The notes under the pieces are model-generated. The model was not told where the DNA came from and searched no databases. It saw only the letters and a program-made list of their open reading frames with translations. Source: Candidatus Alloscillospira gallinarum (GTDB lineage Bacteria; Bacillota; Clostridia; Oscillospirales; Oscillospiraceae). From it: DNA of 31,123 bases. The DNA lies in NCBI GenBank assembly GCA_904420055.1, contig CAJFTV010000163.1:1-31123 (forward strand), in the 5' to 3' direction. Shown one piece after another: positions 1-9,804 of the stretch (positions are counted from its first letter, which is position 1; every line of letters begins with the position of its first letter). Made by a program: the position numbers and the translations under genes.

Positions 1-43
1 AATTTGCAAAAGTGTACTTTTACAAACCGGTGTTCAACTGTAT

Positions 44-79
44 AAAAAAACCACCTGGATAATAACTCCAGGTGGTTTT
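44..79 (-). terminator. Intrinsic terminator after the zinc-ribbon membrane protein gene
   Basis: A perfect 9-bp stem, CCACCTGGA (51-59) with TCCAGGTGG (67-75), has a 7-nt loop. It is flanked by a run of A on the left and T on the right, so it would work in both directions. It lies 14 bases beyond the stop of the minus-strand gene ending at 93, which is the transcript it most likely ends. Confidence 0.88.
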
Positions 80-92
80 CTCTTACTCTTAT

Positions 93-491
93 TCAGGTTT
101 TCTTTATAAACCTCTCGCCGCATTTTGGACAGGTTATCTGTATTTTGCCCTTGTTTTTCGGTACTCTCAATGTGTTTTTACAGCTTGGGCATTTGAAAAA
201 CCTGTAGTTTTTTCTTGCCTTAAGCTTTTCAAAAAACATTTTCACTTTCCGGCGGACGGGCCACCAGAAGCGGAGAAAAACATCATTCTCCCGGCGCCGA
301 CGCTCAAAATTCCTTGACAGCAGCCGGAAAAACGCTAAAACAATTATAATGTATGAAATAATGGAAAATACAAGTAAGCCGGTAATGCTTGCGATAAGTC
401 CAAAAATCACGGCCAGGATTAAGAGCAATATGTTGAGCTGGTCCGGTCCGTATCGCCCAATCATAAAATTTCTCAGCCAATTTCTTATCAC
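93..491 (-). CDS. Small membrane protein with C-terminal zinc ribbon, function unknown
   Basis: A 132-residue protein I cannot assign to a named family. Two hydrophobic segments (about residues 19-36 and 39-58) should form a membrane hairpin. A very basic stretch follows (about 60-95, many Arg/Lys). The C-terminus is a four-cysteine zinc ribbon: CPSC at 101-104 and CPKC at 121-124. The start is GTG, supported by GGAGG eight bases upstream. The charge pattern suggests the ribbon and basic linker face the cytoplasm, but this is inference. The gene stands alone between the nucleoside kinase gene and a clean terminator. Zinc-ribbon membrane proteins of this size are common in Clostridia and largely uncharacterised. 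That it is a real gene is well supported by the ribosome binding site, terminator and intact ribbon. Confidence 0.85.
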   Translation of the reverse strand: MIRNWLRNFMIGRYGPDQLNILLLILAVIFGLIASITGLLVFSIISYIIIVLAFFRLLSRNFERRRRENDVFLRFWWPVRRKVKMFFEKLKARKNYRFFKCPSCKNTLRVPKNKGKIQITCPKCGERFIKKT

Positions 492-659
492 AAAAAAGAC
501 CTCCGGAAAGTATTATACCCCGCCATAAAAGCGAGATATCTGCCTCCGGGCCAAGGCAGGCCGGCGGAAGCGTATTTGACAGGCCCCGTTATACACAAAC
601 ATACACGGTTCCGTACTTAATCTATGTAGTTGTATTATAGCATTGCCAAATGGTTTTAT

Positions 660-1601
660 TTATGTTGTTACAGAATTTTTACAAATCCCGCCCCAAAACT
701 CCGTAAGGAGCGAGCATTCCGGCACAAGCGATGCGTCCATGCTCTCAAATTTCGGAAGCATTTCCTTTATTTCCTCTATCTGGCTGGTCCATATACCACT
801 GTATCCATTAGTATTTACCGGAGGCATATTTGCCTTAAATATTCCAATTTCATACGGCAGGAAGGTATCTATCGTAAAATCCGCGTACTGCTCAAATGGA
901 CGTATATACAGCTGTTCCCCGCGCATGACAGTGTCCCACATCTCAAGGGTCTCCTCAGGGGGCGTTCCCCTGAATTTCCAGTCGCGCACCATTCTGCGCA
1001 AAAAACGCACCCATTCCCCTTTAAAAAGCGGCGTTCCGTCAGGGTTATCTATCCCGGAGGGCGCGACAAAAATCCGCGCCGCTTTGCCGTACTCCCTCAT
1101 TATGTCCCCGTTTAAAGCGTGTATGCCCTCGAATATAATTGCGTCTCCGGGGTTTACTTTAAGCGGCCGCACTTCTCCCTCAACCCGCTTTTTCCGTGTA
1201 AAATCATATGTTGGTATGTCTATTGTACCGCAGTTGTCTATTATCTCAAAATGGCGCAGGAGCAGCTCAATATCAAGGCATTTCGGAGACTCATAATCTA
1301 TTTTGCCGTCCGGGGTTTTGGGGGCGGTCTCCCTGTCCACGGTGAGAAAATAATTGTCCATGGATATAACGTGTGTCTCTATCCCCATGCCGTCCAAAAC
1401 CTTTTCCAGCATTCCCGCCGCTGTTGTCTTCCCCGAGGCCGACGGTCCGGACAGCAGTACTGTCGGCGTGACACTCAAATGCTCCGCCACCTCTGCTGCG
1501 CACTTTTTAAGTCTTTGGTCCAAATTGGCGTCACACCGCTGTGCAAACCCCGCAGGGTCTGCTCTCATCTCGTTATTCAGCCTTTCAAGCTCATAAATCA
1601 T
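660..1601 (-). CDS. Uridine kinase-like nucleoside kinase (P-loop, PRK/UDK family)
   Basis: A 313-residue P-loop kinase of the uridine kinase/phosphoribulokinase family, predicted to phosphorylate a nucleoside (uridine or cytidine) with ATP or GTP in the cytoplasm. The Walker A motif GPSASGKT is at 52-59. The family's SMDNYF motif at 80-85 holds the substrate-binding Asp and Tyr. A later strand reads AIIFEGIHAL (154-163). The helical N-terminus of about 45 residues lacks the TGS/ThrRS-like domains found in some longer clostridial members. The start directly abuts the hemZ stop (no spacer), with GAGG inside the end of hemZ, so the two genes are probably translationally coupled. It is the last gene of the recJ-rel-dtd operon. 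No strong terminator is visible after it. The substrate is not certain from sequence, so no symbol is given. Confidence 0.82.
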   Translation of the reverse strand: MIYELERLNNEMRADPAGFAQRCDANLDQRLKKCAAEVAEHLSVTPTVLLSGPSASGKTTAAGMLEKVLDGMGIETHVISMDNYFLTVDRETAPKTPDGKIDYESPKCLDIELLLRHFEIIDNCGTIDIPTYDFTRKKRVEGEVRPLKVNPGDAIIFEGIHALNGDIMREYGKAARIFVAPSGIDNPDGTPLFKGEWVRFLRRMVRDWKFRGTPPEETLEMWDTVMRGEQLYIRPFEQYADFTIDTFLPYEIGIFKANMPPVNTNGYSGIWTSQIEEIKEMLPKFESMDASLVPECSLLTEFWGGICKNSVTT

Positions 1602-3083
1602 TTAAAAAACCTCAGTTTCATAAAACTCTCTGATGCCTGATTTCCCCCGAATTACCTTTTCGATTCCCTCTATATATTCATATGGGTATTTGGGATTAAA
1701 AATCCGCTGAATTTTACCCTTTCCGGCGGCCACAAGCTTTGTGGAACCGCCGCCGCCCATAGACAATATGCTGCAAAGCTCTTCCATTATGAGAATATTG
1801 TATAAGCTCTCATATCCCTTTTTTGCCCAGCCCACATTTTCAAACCCTCCGGAGGTATATTTCTGCCGGTAGAGATAATAGGGGGCATATCCGGTGTTCC
1901 GCAGGGTCTTAGCGCCGTAGTCCAGCATTGCCCGCACCGCTTCACCTCCGGGTATTTCTGTCCCCTCCAGGGTTATTTTCGTCCCCTTTTTCAGCGACAG
2001 GGTATGTATTGTTATGCTCTCAGGGCAAAGCGCCAGCACCTTGTCCACCGTGTATTTAAACCCTTCCGGGCTGTCTGCCGGAAGCCCCGCAATGAGGTCC
2101 ATATTTATATGCTCAATGCCGGCCTCTCTGGCGATTTCCATAGCTTTGACAACATCGCCGGACGTGTGCCGCCGGCCAATAGCTGTCAGCACCTCGTCCC
2201 GCATGGACTGGGGATTTACGCTTATCCTGTCAGCGCCCCGCTTCTTCAAGACGGCGAGCTTTTCAAACGTTATTGTGTCTGGACGGCCCGCCTCCACTGT
2301 GTATTCCCGCACATTTTCAAGGTCAAAGCTGTCATTTAGCTTCCCCATCAGCCTGTCAAGCTGCTCTGCCGACAGCGTGGTTGGCGTGCCGCCACCCATA
2401 TACACGGAAATCACATTAAGCCCCAAATCCGACACCACTTTTGACAGGGCGTCAATCTCAAGGCTGAGGCTCTCCAAAAAAGGCTCTATAAGCTTTACCG
2501 ATTTCTCTACGCTGTTTGATACAAAGCTGCAATAAGCGCATCGCGTCGGACAAAAGGGTATGCCGATATAAAGGGCAATGTCCCTCTCTTTCAGGCTGTT
2601 TTTCGTCCGAAGTCCCATAATCGCAGTATCTTTGCACAGCTGCGCCCGCTCTTCCGATACAAAAAACTCCCGTTTAAGGCGGGACACCGCCCTATCCGCG
2701 CTCATTCCTGCCTCTATAAATCCTGTGACTATCTTTCCCGGCCGTATCCCGGTAAGGGCGCCCCAGTCCGGCGTTTTTCCCGTGGCCTCGCTCGCCGCCT
2801 TGTAAAATGCCATCTTTATGCACCGCTGCAGTATCCTGTCCCGCTCCAGCTTTCCCGTAAGCTCCAGGTTTCTGGCGCGGGAGTACCCGGTGTACCTGCC
2901 GCCGGCACCGTCGTACAGCACCGCCGACGCGGTGGTGTACACCTTCCCCTCCCTAAGGGCAAGGCGCACAGACAGCGTCCCGGCCTCCGCCCGGCCATAT
3001 ACCGGCTTTTCTCCCGGATACATGGTCAGCATCATCTGCTCTGCGGCGTACTTATAGTCACTTCCAACAAGCTCTAAAATCAT
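1602..3083 (-). CDS. hemZ: Radical SAM coproporphyrinogen III dehydrogenase-like protein HemZ
   Basis: A 493-residue radical SAM enzyme of the HemZ/HemN group. The family converts coproporphyrinogen III to protoporphyrinogen IX anaerobically, although many HemZ members in Clostridia have no proven substrate. The radical SAM motif CxxxCxxC is at C178, C182 and C185 (IPFCPTRCAYCSF), followed by the SAM-binding MGGGTPTTL at about 229-237. The N-terminal 165 residues are the extra domain typical of HemZ rather than HemN. Its ATG overlaps the stop of the MBL hydrolase gene in an ATGA, a sign of coupling. The neighbourhood (rel, dtd, MBL, hemZ) is a recurrent Firmicutes order, which supports the name. 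No other haem genes are nearby, so a role outside haem synthesis remains open. Confidence 0.88.
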   Translation of the reverse strand: MILELVGSDYKYAAEQMMLTMYPGEKPVYGRAEAGTLSVRLALREGKVYTTASAVLYDGAGGRYTGYSRARNLELTGKLERDRILQRCIKMAFYKAASEATGKTPDWGALTGIRPGKIVTGFIEAGMSADRAVSRLKREFFVSEERAQLCKDTAIMGLRTKNSLKERDIALYIGIPFCPTRCAYCSFVSNSVEKSVKLIEPFLESLSLEIDALSKVVSDLGLNVISVYMGGGTPTTLSAEQLDRLMGKLNDSFDLENVREYTVEAGRPDTITFEKLAVLKKRGADRISVNPQSMRDEVLTAIGRRHTSGDVVKAMEIAREAGIEHINMDLIAGLPADSPEGFKYTVDKVLALCPESITIHTLSLKKGTKITLEGTEIPGGEAVRAMLDYGAKTLRNTGYAPYYLYRQKYTSGGFENVGWAKKGYESLYNILIMEELCSILSMGGGGSTKLVAAGKGKIQRIFNPKYPYEYIEGIEKVIRGKSGIREFYETEVF

Positions 3084-3703
3084 TTTCCACTCTCGTTTGC
3101 AGCGTAATTCATGTAGTAGTTAAAGCGTCGCTCCCGGGAAAGAGTTGTCGTGTCCATATGTCCCGGATATACCTCATATTCCCCCTCAAGAGAGGCAAGC
3201 CTCCTGAGAGAGGTCAGTATCACGTTCATGTCGCCGCCCTCCAGGTCTGTCCTGCCGCAGCTGTCACGGAACAGCGTGTCGCCGGAGAACATGGCGTTCT
3301 CACATAAAAGCACAACAGAGCCGGGGGAGTGTCCCGGGGTCTCAAGCACGTGAAACTCAAGCCCGCCGACCTTTACGGTGTCCCCTTCCTTATAGAAATT
3401 CACCCTGTCGTCGGCCCCAAACTTAAAGGAACTGGGTTTTTCGCCCGGCAAAAATGCATCTTTTCTGTTTACGTACACCGGCGCGCCGGTCTCCTCGCGC
3501 ACCTCCGGCAGACCCATCTGGTGGTCAAAATGCCCGTGGGTGAGGAAAATCGCCTTTACATGGAGTTTATTCTCCTCCACATAGTCTAAAATAGTCCCGG
3601 ACTCGTCTCCCGGGTCGATTATGGCACAGTCAAGCGTATTCTCGTCCGTCACCACATAGCAGTTTGTCATAAGCTGTCCAACAGGTATTGTCTTGATAAG
3701 CAT
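3080..3703 (-). CDS. Metallo-beta-lactamase fold hydrolase (glyoxalase II-like)
   Basis: A 207-residue cytoplasmic MBL-fold hydrolase resembling glyoxalase II (hydroxyacylglutathione hydrolase) and YqgX-like proteins. The metal motif THGHFDH gives H56, H58, D60 and H61, and a later conserved metal-ligand region reads FSGDTLF. Near the C-terminus is YPGHMDTTT, the usual third His. I chose ATG at 3703 over an upstream in-frame start at 3757: GGAGG lies six bases before it, and the protein then begins in the usual way for the family (MLIKTIPVGQ). The extra upstream residues look like translated leader. It sits between dtd and hemZ in a tight operon and overlaps hemZ by four bases. The true thioester or other substrate cannot be read from sequence. 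Confidence 0.87.
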   Translation of the reverse strand: MLIKTIPVGQLMTNCYVVTDENTLDCAIIDPGDESGTILDYVEENKLHVKAIFLTHGHFDHQMGLPEVREETGAPVYVNRKDAFLPGEKPSSFKFGADDRVNFYKEGDTVKVGGLEFHVLETPGHSPGSVVLLCENAMFSGDTLFRDSCGRTDLEGGDMNVILTSLRRLASLEGEYEVYPGHMDTTTLSRERRFNYYMNYAANESGK

Positions 3704-3759
3704 ATTTGTCCTCCATTCCGCCGCCGTGCGGCACAAATAGAAATGAATTTTCCTCAATA

Positions 3760-4202
3760 TCAGATATTATCCGTATCAAAAATCAGTGTTACCGGCCCGT
3801 CATTTACCGAGCCAACCTCCATATCGGCGCCGAAAACTCCCGTTTTTACTGAAAATCCGCGGCTGCGGCACTCCTCTGTAAATTTTTCATACAGCGGCTC
3901 TGCCACTGACGGCGGCGCCGCGTGGGAAAATCCGGGACGGCGGCTTTTCAGGTCGGCATACAGGGTAAACTGGGAAACCGCGAGAATTTCTCCTCCCACA
4001 CTGTCCAGATTTAAATTCATCTTCCCATTTTCGTCCTCGAACACCCGCACACCGCATACCTTGTCGGCAAGGCGCCGGGCGTCTTCCTCTGTGTCCCCGG
4101 GGCCCACTCCCAAAAGCACGAGAAAACCGCGGCCAATCTCTCCCTCTCTTTTCCCGTCAATGTCCACATATGCAGATTTTACTCTCGTTACCACTGCTCT
4201 CA

Positions 4203-4203
<1 letters not shown>
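3760..4203 (-). CDS. dtd: D-aminoacyl-tRNA deacylase Dtd
   Basis: A 147-residue protein of the usual Dtd length. The enzyme hydrolyses D-aminoacyl-tRNA (and Gly-tRNA-Ala), clearing mischarged tRNA in the cytoplasm. The protein opens with MRAVVTRVKSAYV and carries the hallmark SQFTLYAD (about residues 83-90). Near the C-terminus NDGPVT holds the Gly-Pro dipeptide in the expected cis-Gly-Pro position. Its ATG overlaps the rel stop by one base (TAATG), indicating coupled translation. The rel-dtd pair is a very common Firmicutes arrangement linking the starvation response to translation fidelity. Nothing in the sequence suggests damage. Confidence 0.96.
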
Positions 4204-6395
<2,192 letters not shown>

Positions 6396-6439
6396 ATCCC
6401 TGTCATATCCTTTCAGAAGATTCCCCCGCCTTACCTGCT

Positions 6440-8143
6440 TCAGTCCGCCTCAGTGTGATATCTTATGTCCGACAGCAGCAGCTGTACGCTCTGCCTGCCT
6501 CTGAAATCATTTATCTGGGGCTGGAAAGCAACGTCAACCCTGTCGCCGGGATAGACTCCCAGCTCCTCGGCCCGCCTTGAAAAGAAAATCCCCTCAAAGC
6601 TCTCGCCCAGCTTCCTTATTTTCACCTTGGTGTGCGCTCCGCCTCCCACGGGAATAAGGCTTATAAGGTCGGCGCTTTTTATACACATAACCGGAGGCGG
6701 GTTTCCATTCCCATATGGCTCCAGCGACCTCTCCGCAGCCTGTAGGTTTTCAATGGACAAAAGCCCCGGCTTTATCACCTCAAAGTCTACTGCAAGGGTG
6801 GGCTCAGGCGGTATTTTCACCAGATTGCTGTAGTATTCCCTGAGCCGTCTGGTAAATTCCGGTATGTTTTTCTCAAGTATGGTTATTCCCGCAGCCATCT
6901 CGTGGCCGCCGAAATTTATAAGCAGGTCAGAGCATGCCTCCAGGGCGTGATAAAGCTGAAAGCTTCCAAAGCTCCGGCAAGAACCCCGGCCCACGCCGTC
7001 GTCGTCCACGCATATCATCACCGTGGGCAGCCGGTGCACCTCCGCAATTCTGGCCGCCACAATGCCCATAACGCCCTGATACCAGCCCTTTTTTGCGAGA
7101 ACTATCGGCCCCGGCACCTTCTGCGTCAGAAGCATCTCCGACGCCTCGTCGTATATATCTCCAACAAGCTGACGGCGCTCATCGTTCAGGCGGCAAAGCT
7201 CCGCCGCCATGTGTGCCGCCGTCTCAGGATCATGTGTCATGATAAGGTCCACCGCGAGCGTGGGAACACCCATTCTCCCCGCCGCATTGAGCCGCGGCGT
7301 CAGCGCAAAGCCCACAGAACCGGTATTAATTCTCTTCCTGTCAAGACCAGTCTCCTGCAAGAGCCTGCGCAATCCCGGCCGCTTCGTCTTTGCAAGGGCG
7401 GCAAGACCCGCCGCCACAAACGTGCGGTTCTCCCCGCTGAGGGTCATGACATCTGCCACCGTCCCCATAGCCACAAGCTCTATATACCTGTTAAAAATCT
7501 CAGAAAACCGCTCTCTCCCCGCAAGGGCGCACACAAGCTTAAACGCCACGCCTACCCCGGCGAGATTTTTATTTGGGTATGTGCAGTCCCGCCGCTTCGG
7601 GTCCACAATAGCGACGGCCTCCGGCAGCACCTCTTTGCACTCGTGATGGTCGGTTATAACAACATCAATTCCAAGGGACGCAGCATGCTCAGCCTCCACT
7701 ATTGCGGTTATGCCGCAGTCCACCGTAACTACAAGGGTTACATTCTTTGCGGCAAATCCGTCAATCGCCGCGGTGTTGAGCCCGTAGCCCTCGTCAAGGC
7801 GTCCCGGTATGTATATACCGCAGTTAAGCCCCTCTCCCCTGAGGAAGTCCGCCACTGTGCAGCTTGATGTCATGCCGTCAACGTCATAGTCTCCAAACAC
7901 AACAACATTTTCCCGGCGGTCAATTGCGAGCTTTATGCGCTCTACCGCCTTATCCATATCTTTAAGAAGAAAAGGGTCGTGCACCTTACTCATGCCGCAG
8001 GCCAGCACCTTTTTAGCCTCATCGGGGTCGGTAATCCCCCTTGACGCCAGAATAACCGCCACCAGCGGATTGAACCCACTGTGCACAAGCGCCACCGCTT
8101 TTTTTCTGTCAAACCCTTTTACCTGCCATTTACTGAACTTCAC
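6440..8143 (-). CDS. recJ: Single-stranded-DNA-specific exonuclease RecJ
   Basis: A 567-residue DHH-family 5'-3' single-strand DNA exonuclease, active in recombination and mismatch/base-excision repair. The metal-binding motifs are in order: VVFGDYDVDGMTS (motif I), VITDHHECK (the DHH motif), and in the DHHA1 part GRGSCRSFGSFQLYHAL and NFGGHEMAAGI (the GGH motif). A C-terminal OB-like domain follows. The length is close to that of the E. coli protein and lacks the long C-terminal extension of B. subtilis RecJ. The start is GTG, with AGGTGAGG upstream. It is the first gene of the recJ-rel-dtd-MBL-hemZ-kinase operon and has a good sigma-A-like promoter about 60 bases upstream. Confidence 0.96.
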   Translation of the reverse strand: MKFSKWQVKGFDRKKAVALVHSGFNPLVAVILASRGITDPDEAKKVLACGMSKVHDPFLLKDMDKAVERIKLAIDRRENVVVFGDYDVDGMTSSCTVADFLRGEGLNCGIYIPGRLDEGYGLNTAAIDGFAAKNVTLVVTVDCGITAIVEAEHAASLGIDVVITDHHECKEVLPEAVAIVDPKRRDCTYPNKNLAGVGVAFKLVCALAGRERFSEIFNRYIELVAMGTVADVMTLSGENRTFVAAGLAALAKTKRPGLRRLLQETGLDRKRINTGSVGFALTPRLNAAGRMGVPTLAVDLIMTHDPETAAHMAAELCRLNDERRQLVGDIYDEASEMLLTQKVPGPIVLAKKGWYQGVMGIVAARIAEVHRLPTVMICVDDDGVGRGSCRSFGSFQLYHALEACSDLLINFGGHEMAAGITILEKNIPEFTRRLREYYSNLVKIPPEPTLAVDFEVIKPGLLSIENLQAAERSLEPYGNGNPPPVMCIKSADLISLIPVGGGAHTKVKIRKLGESFEGIFFSRRAEELGVYPGDRVDVAFQPQINDFRGRQSVQLLLSDIRYHTEAD

Positions 8144-8200
8144 TGCCGGCCCTCACCTGCCCTTCACTGTCGTCTGTATAAAAACATTCTTTAAAATATA

Positions 8201-8229
8201 ATTATATCAAACAAACGACAAATTAACAA
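8201..8229 (-). promoter_or_regulatory. Sigma-A-type promoter of the recJ-rel operon
   Basis: On the minus strand the sequence reads TTGTTA (8229-8224), a 17-bp spacer, then a perfect TATAAT (8206-8201). Transcription would start near 8194, giving a leader of about 50 bases before the recJ GTG. The flanks are AT-rich. Both the spacing and the -10 match make this one of the better promoters in the window. Confidence 0.7.
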
Positions 8230-8259
8230 CTGCAAACGGCGCTTATATGTGTATTTTTA

Positions 8260-8505
8260 TCAGTCCGATATCTCTCTGTACATCGCCGGGGCATCAGCTT
8301 TGCCGGCGTATTCGTTTATGCTCTCCACCCGGACCTTTAAAACCCGCGCTCCAAACTGTATTTCAATTGTGTCCCCTACCTTTACGGTATAAGACGCCTT
8401 TGCAGGTTTTCCGTTTACGGAAACCTTTCCCCCGTCGCACGCCTCCGCCGCGACAGTTCTGCGCTTAATTAAACGCGATACCTTTAAATATTTATCAAGT
8501 CTCAT
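8260..8505 (-). CDS. rqcP: S4-domain RNA-binding protein RqcP (YabO)
   Basis: An 81-residue S4-domain protein that closely matches Bacillus YabO/RqcP as I remember it (MRLDKYLKVSRLIKRRTVA at the start, NGKPAKASYTVKVGD in the middle). In B. subtilis RqcP binds obstructed 50S subunits and helps RqcH add alanine tails to stalled nascent chains (ribosome-associated quality control). I chose ATG at 8505 because GGAGG lies six bases upstream and the family starts exactly here; the longer reading frame from 8595 is leader. The order flippase-mazG-HU-rqcP parallels yabM-yabN-yabO of Bacillus. The gene lies about 115 bases after HU, across a structured intergenic region that may lower its expression relative to HU. 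Confidence 0.92.
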   Translation of the reverse strand: MRLDKYLKVSRLIKRRTVAAEACDGGKVSVNGKPAKASYTVKVGDTIEIQFGARVLKVRVESINEYAGKADAPAMYREISD

Positions 8506-8570
8506 GCTTGACCTCCAGCTTTTCCCCGGCAATTTCGCCGGCTTTCTCAGCGGGGGCACAGCCCCGCCCG

Positions 8571-8605
8571 CAAAGAAGTACGGCACGGTAAACACCGTGC
8601 CGCAT
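8571..8605 (-). terminator. Hairpin between HU and rqcP: weak terminator or attenuator
   Basis: A perfect 9-bp stem, CGGCACGGT (8581-8589) with ACCGTGCCG (8594-8602), has a 4-nt loop and lies 18 bases beyond the HU stop. On the minus strand it is followed by TACTTCTTTG, only a partial T-run, so incomplete termination or an mRNA-stabilising hairpin is more likely than a full stop. More GC-rich inverted repeats follow before the rqcP ribosome binding site. Confidence 0.5.
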
Positions 8606-8619
8606 TTAAAAAACTAATC

Positions 8620-8895
8620 TTATTTCGCAACTGCGTCCTTGAGCTCCTTGCCGGCTTTGAACTGAGGAATCTTTGACGCCGGGATTTCAATTGTCTCCTT
8701 AGTTCTGGGGTTGCGGCCTGTTCTCGCTGCGCGCTCCTTGACATCAAACGTGCCAAAGCCTATAAGCTGTACTTTCTCGCCGGCGGCAAGTGCCTCGGAA
8801 ATTGTATTCAGTACTGCTGTGAGAGCCTTCTCGCTGTCCTTCTTGGAAAGACCGGTTGACTCTGCTACCTTTGCTACGATATCTGACTTTTTCAT
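8620..8895 (-). CDS. hup: HU family histone-like DNA-binding protein
   Basis: A 91-residue HU protein that binds and bends DNA as a dimer and compacts the nucleoid. It starts MKKSDIVAKVAESTGLSKKDSEKAL and carries the family signature GFGTFDVKERAARTGRNPRTKETIEIPA (about 46-73), including the intercalating Pro in the RNPRT beta-arm. The length is standard. GGAGG precedes the ATG by seven bases. It sits between mazG and rqcP, an arrangement found in many Clostridia, and is likely the most strongly expressed gene of this operon. A hairpin follows its stop. Confidence 0.97.
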   Translation of the reverse strand: MKKSDIVAKVAESTGLSKKDSEKALTAVLNTISEALAAGEKVQLIGFGTFDVKERAARTGRNPRTKETIEIPASKIPQFKAGKELKDAVAK

Positions 8896-8940
8896 TGTAT
8901 ATCCTCCATTTTTTCTAACGCCTTCCGGCGAAGTTTAACT

Positions 8941-9738
8941 TTACTTGTTTTCCCGCTCTTTTCCCTTTTCATAGAGCTCGTCCATCTGGGAGAGTGTCAT
9001 CTCAGATAAGATTTTACCCTCTTTCCCGCTCTCTAATTCAACATATTCAAAGCGGGATATAAATTTATCACAGGATTTTCCCAGCGCGACCTCCGGGTCA
9101 ATTCCCATGTGGCGCGCAACATTTACAGCCGAAAACAGCAGGTCGCCCAGTTCTTCCTCGGTGCCCACGCCGCTGTTTACCGCTTCAGACAGCTCAGTGA
9201 GCTCCTCTGCAAGCTTGTCCATGGCACCGGACACATCAGGCCAGTCAAACCCCGCCTTTGCAGCCTTTTTCTGTATCTTCTCCGCGCGCCAGAGCCCCGG
9301 CAGGCTCTTTGCCACGGCCTTCAGGGAGTCCGTCACCGTATCCTGATGCTTCTCGACCCGCTTGATGTCCTCCCAGTTTTTAAGGACATCGCCCGAGCTG
9401 CTGACTACTGTGTCTCCAAATACATGGGGGTGGCGAAGAATGAGCTTTTTGCACACCATGTCCGCCACATCGTCCAAATCAAATCTCCCCGCTTCTTCCT
9501 CCATACCGGCGTGGAAAACCACCTGCGTAAGCACGTCGCCCAATTCCTCGCACAGATGTTCGGGATTCTTCTCATCAATGGCCTCAATTACCTCGTACGT
9601 CTCTTCGAGAAAATTGCGCTTTATGCTCTCGTGGGTCTGTTCCGCGTCCCAGGGGCAGCCCCCGGGCGCACGCAGTACGGCGACAAGCTTTTTAAGGTCG
9701 TAGACGTTGTATTTGTTCTTGTTTTCAAAATCTACCAT
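8941..9738 (-). CDS. mazG: Nucleoside triphosphate pyrophosphohydrolase MazG
   Basis: A 265-residue MazG that hydrolyses (d)NTPs to monophosphates and pyrophosphate, cleaning the nucleotide pool. Two MazG-type helical domains are visible. The first has the motif GGCPWDAEQTHESIKRNFLEE with the downstream ELGDVLTQVVFHA, giving the EExxE...ExxD metal ligands. The second (roughly residues 165-235) has LAEELTELSEAV and EELGDLLFSAVNVARH. It lacks the N-terminal tetrapyrrole methylase-like domain fused to MazG in Bacillus YabN. The ATG is preceded by AAAGGTGAAAG. It lies 66 bases after the flippase gene and upstream of HU, fitting the yabM-yabN-yabO block. Confidence 0.95.
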   Translation of the reverse strand: MVDFENKNKYNVYDLKKLVAVLRAPGGCPWDAEQTHESIKRNFLEETYEVIEAIDEKNPEHLCEELGDVLTQVVFHAGMEEEAGRFDLDDVADMVCKKLILRHPHVFGDTVVSSSGDVLKNWEDIKRVEKHQDTVTDSLKAVAKSLPGLWRAEKIQKKAAKAGFDWPDVSGAMDKLAEELTELSEAVNSGVGTEEELGDLLFSAVNVARHMGIDPEVALGKSCDKFISRFEYVELESGKEGKILSEMTLSQMDELYEKGKERENK

Positions 9739-9804
9739 ACTTTCACCTTTTCCGCAAGTATAATTTCAAATATAATCAAATAATTAATAAAATATATGCA
9801 TTTT

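Noticed and set aside
512..540. TATAAT on the minus strand as promoter of the zinc-ribbon gene
   Set aside because: The -35 at 17-bp spacing is GATATC, a poor match, and the start would fall on the ribosome binding site; not strong enough to list.
578..610. TTTGACA near 577-583 as a plus-strand promoter
   Set aside because: No acceptable -10 at the right spacing and no plus-strand gene downstream.
2014..2535. Long plus-strand frame opposite hemZ
   Set aside because: Antisense shadow of a conserved radical SAM gene; no ribosome binding site and no recognisable domain.
3704..3757. N-terminal extension of the MBL hydrolase
   Set aside because: The residues do not resemble the family and ATG at 3703 has a GGAGG six bases upstream.
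8506..8595. N-terminal extension of RqcP from an upstream ATG
   Set aside because: No ribosome binding site there, while ATG at 8505 has GGAGG and gives the family's exact N-terminus.
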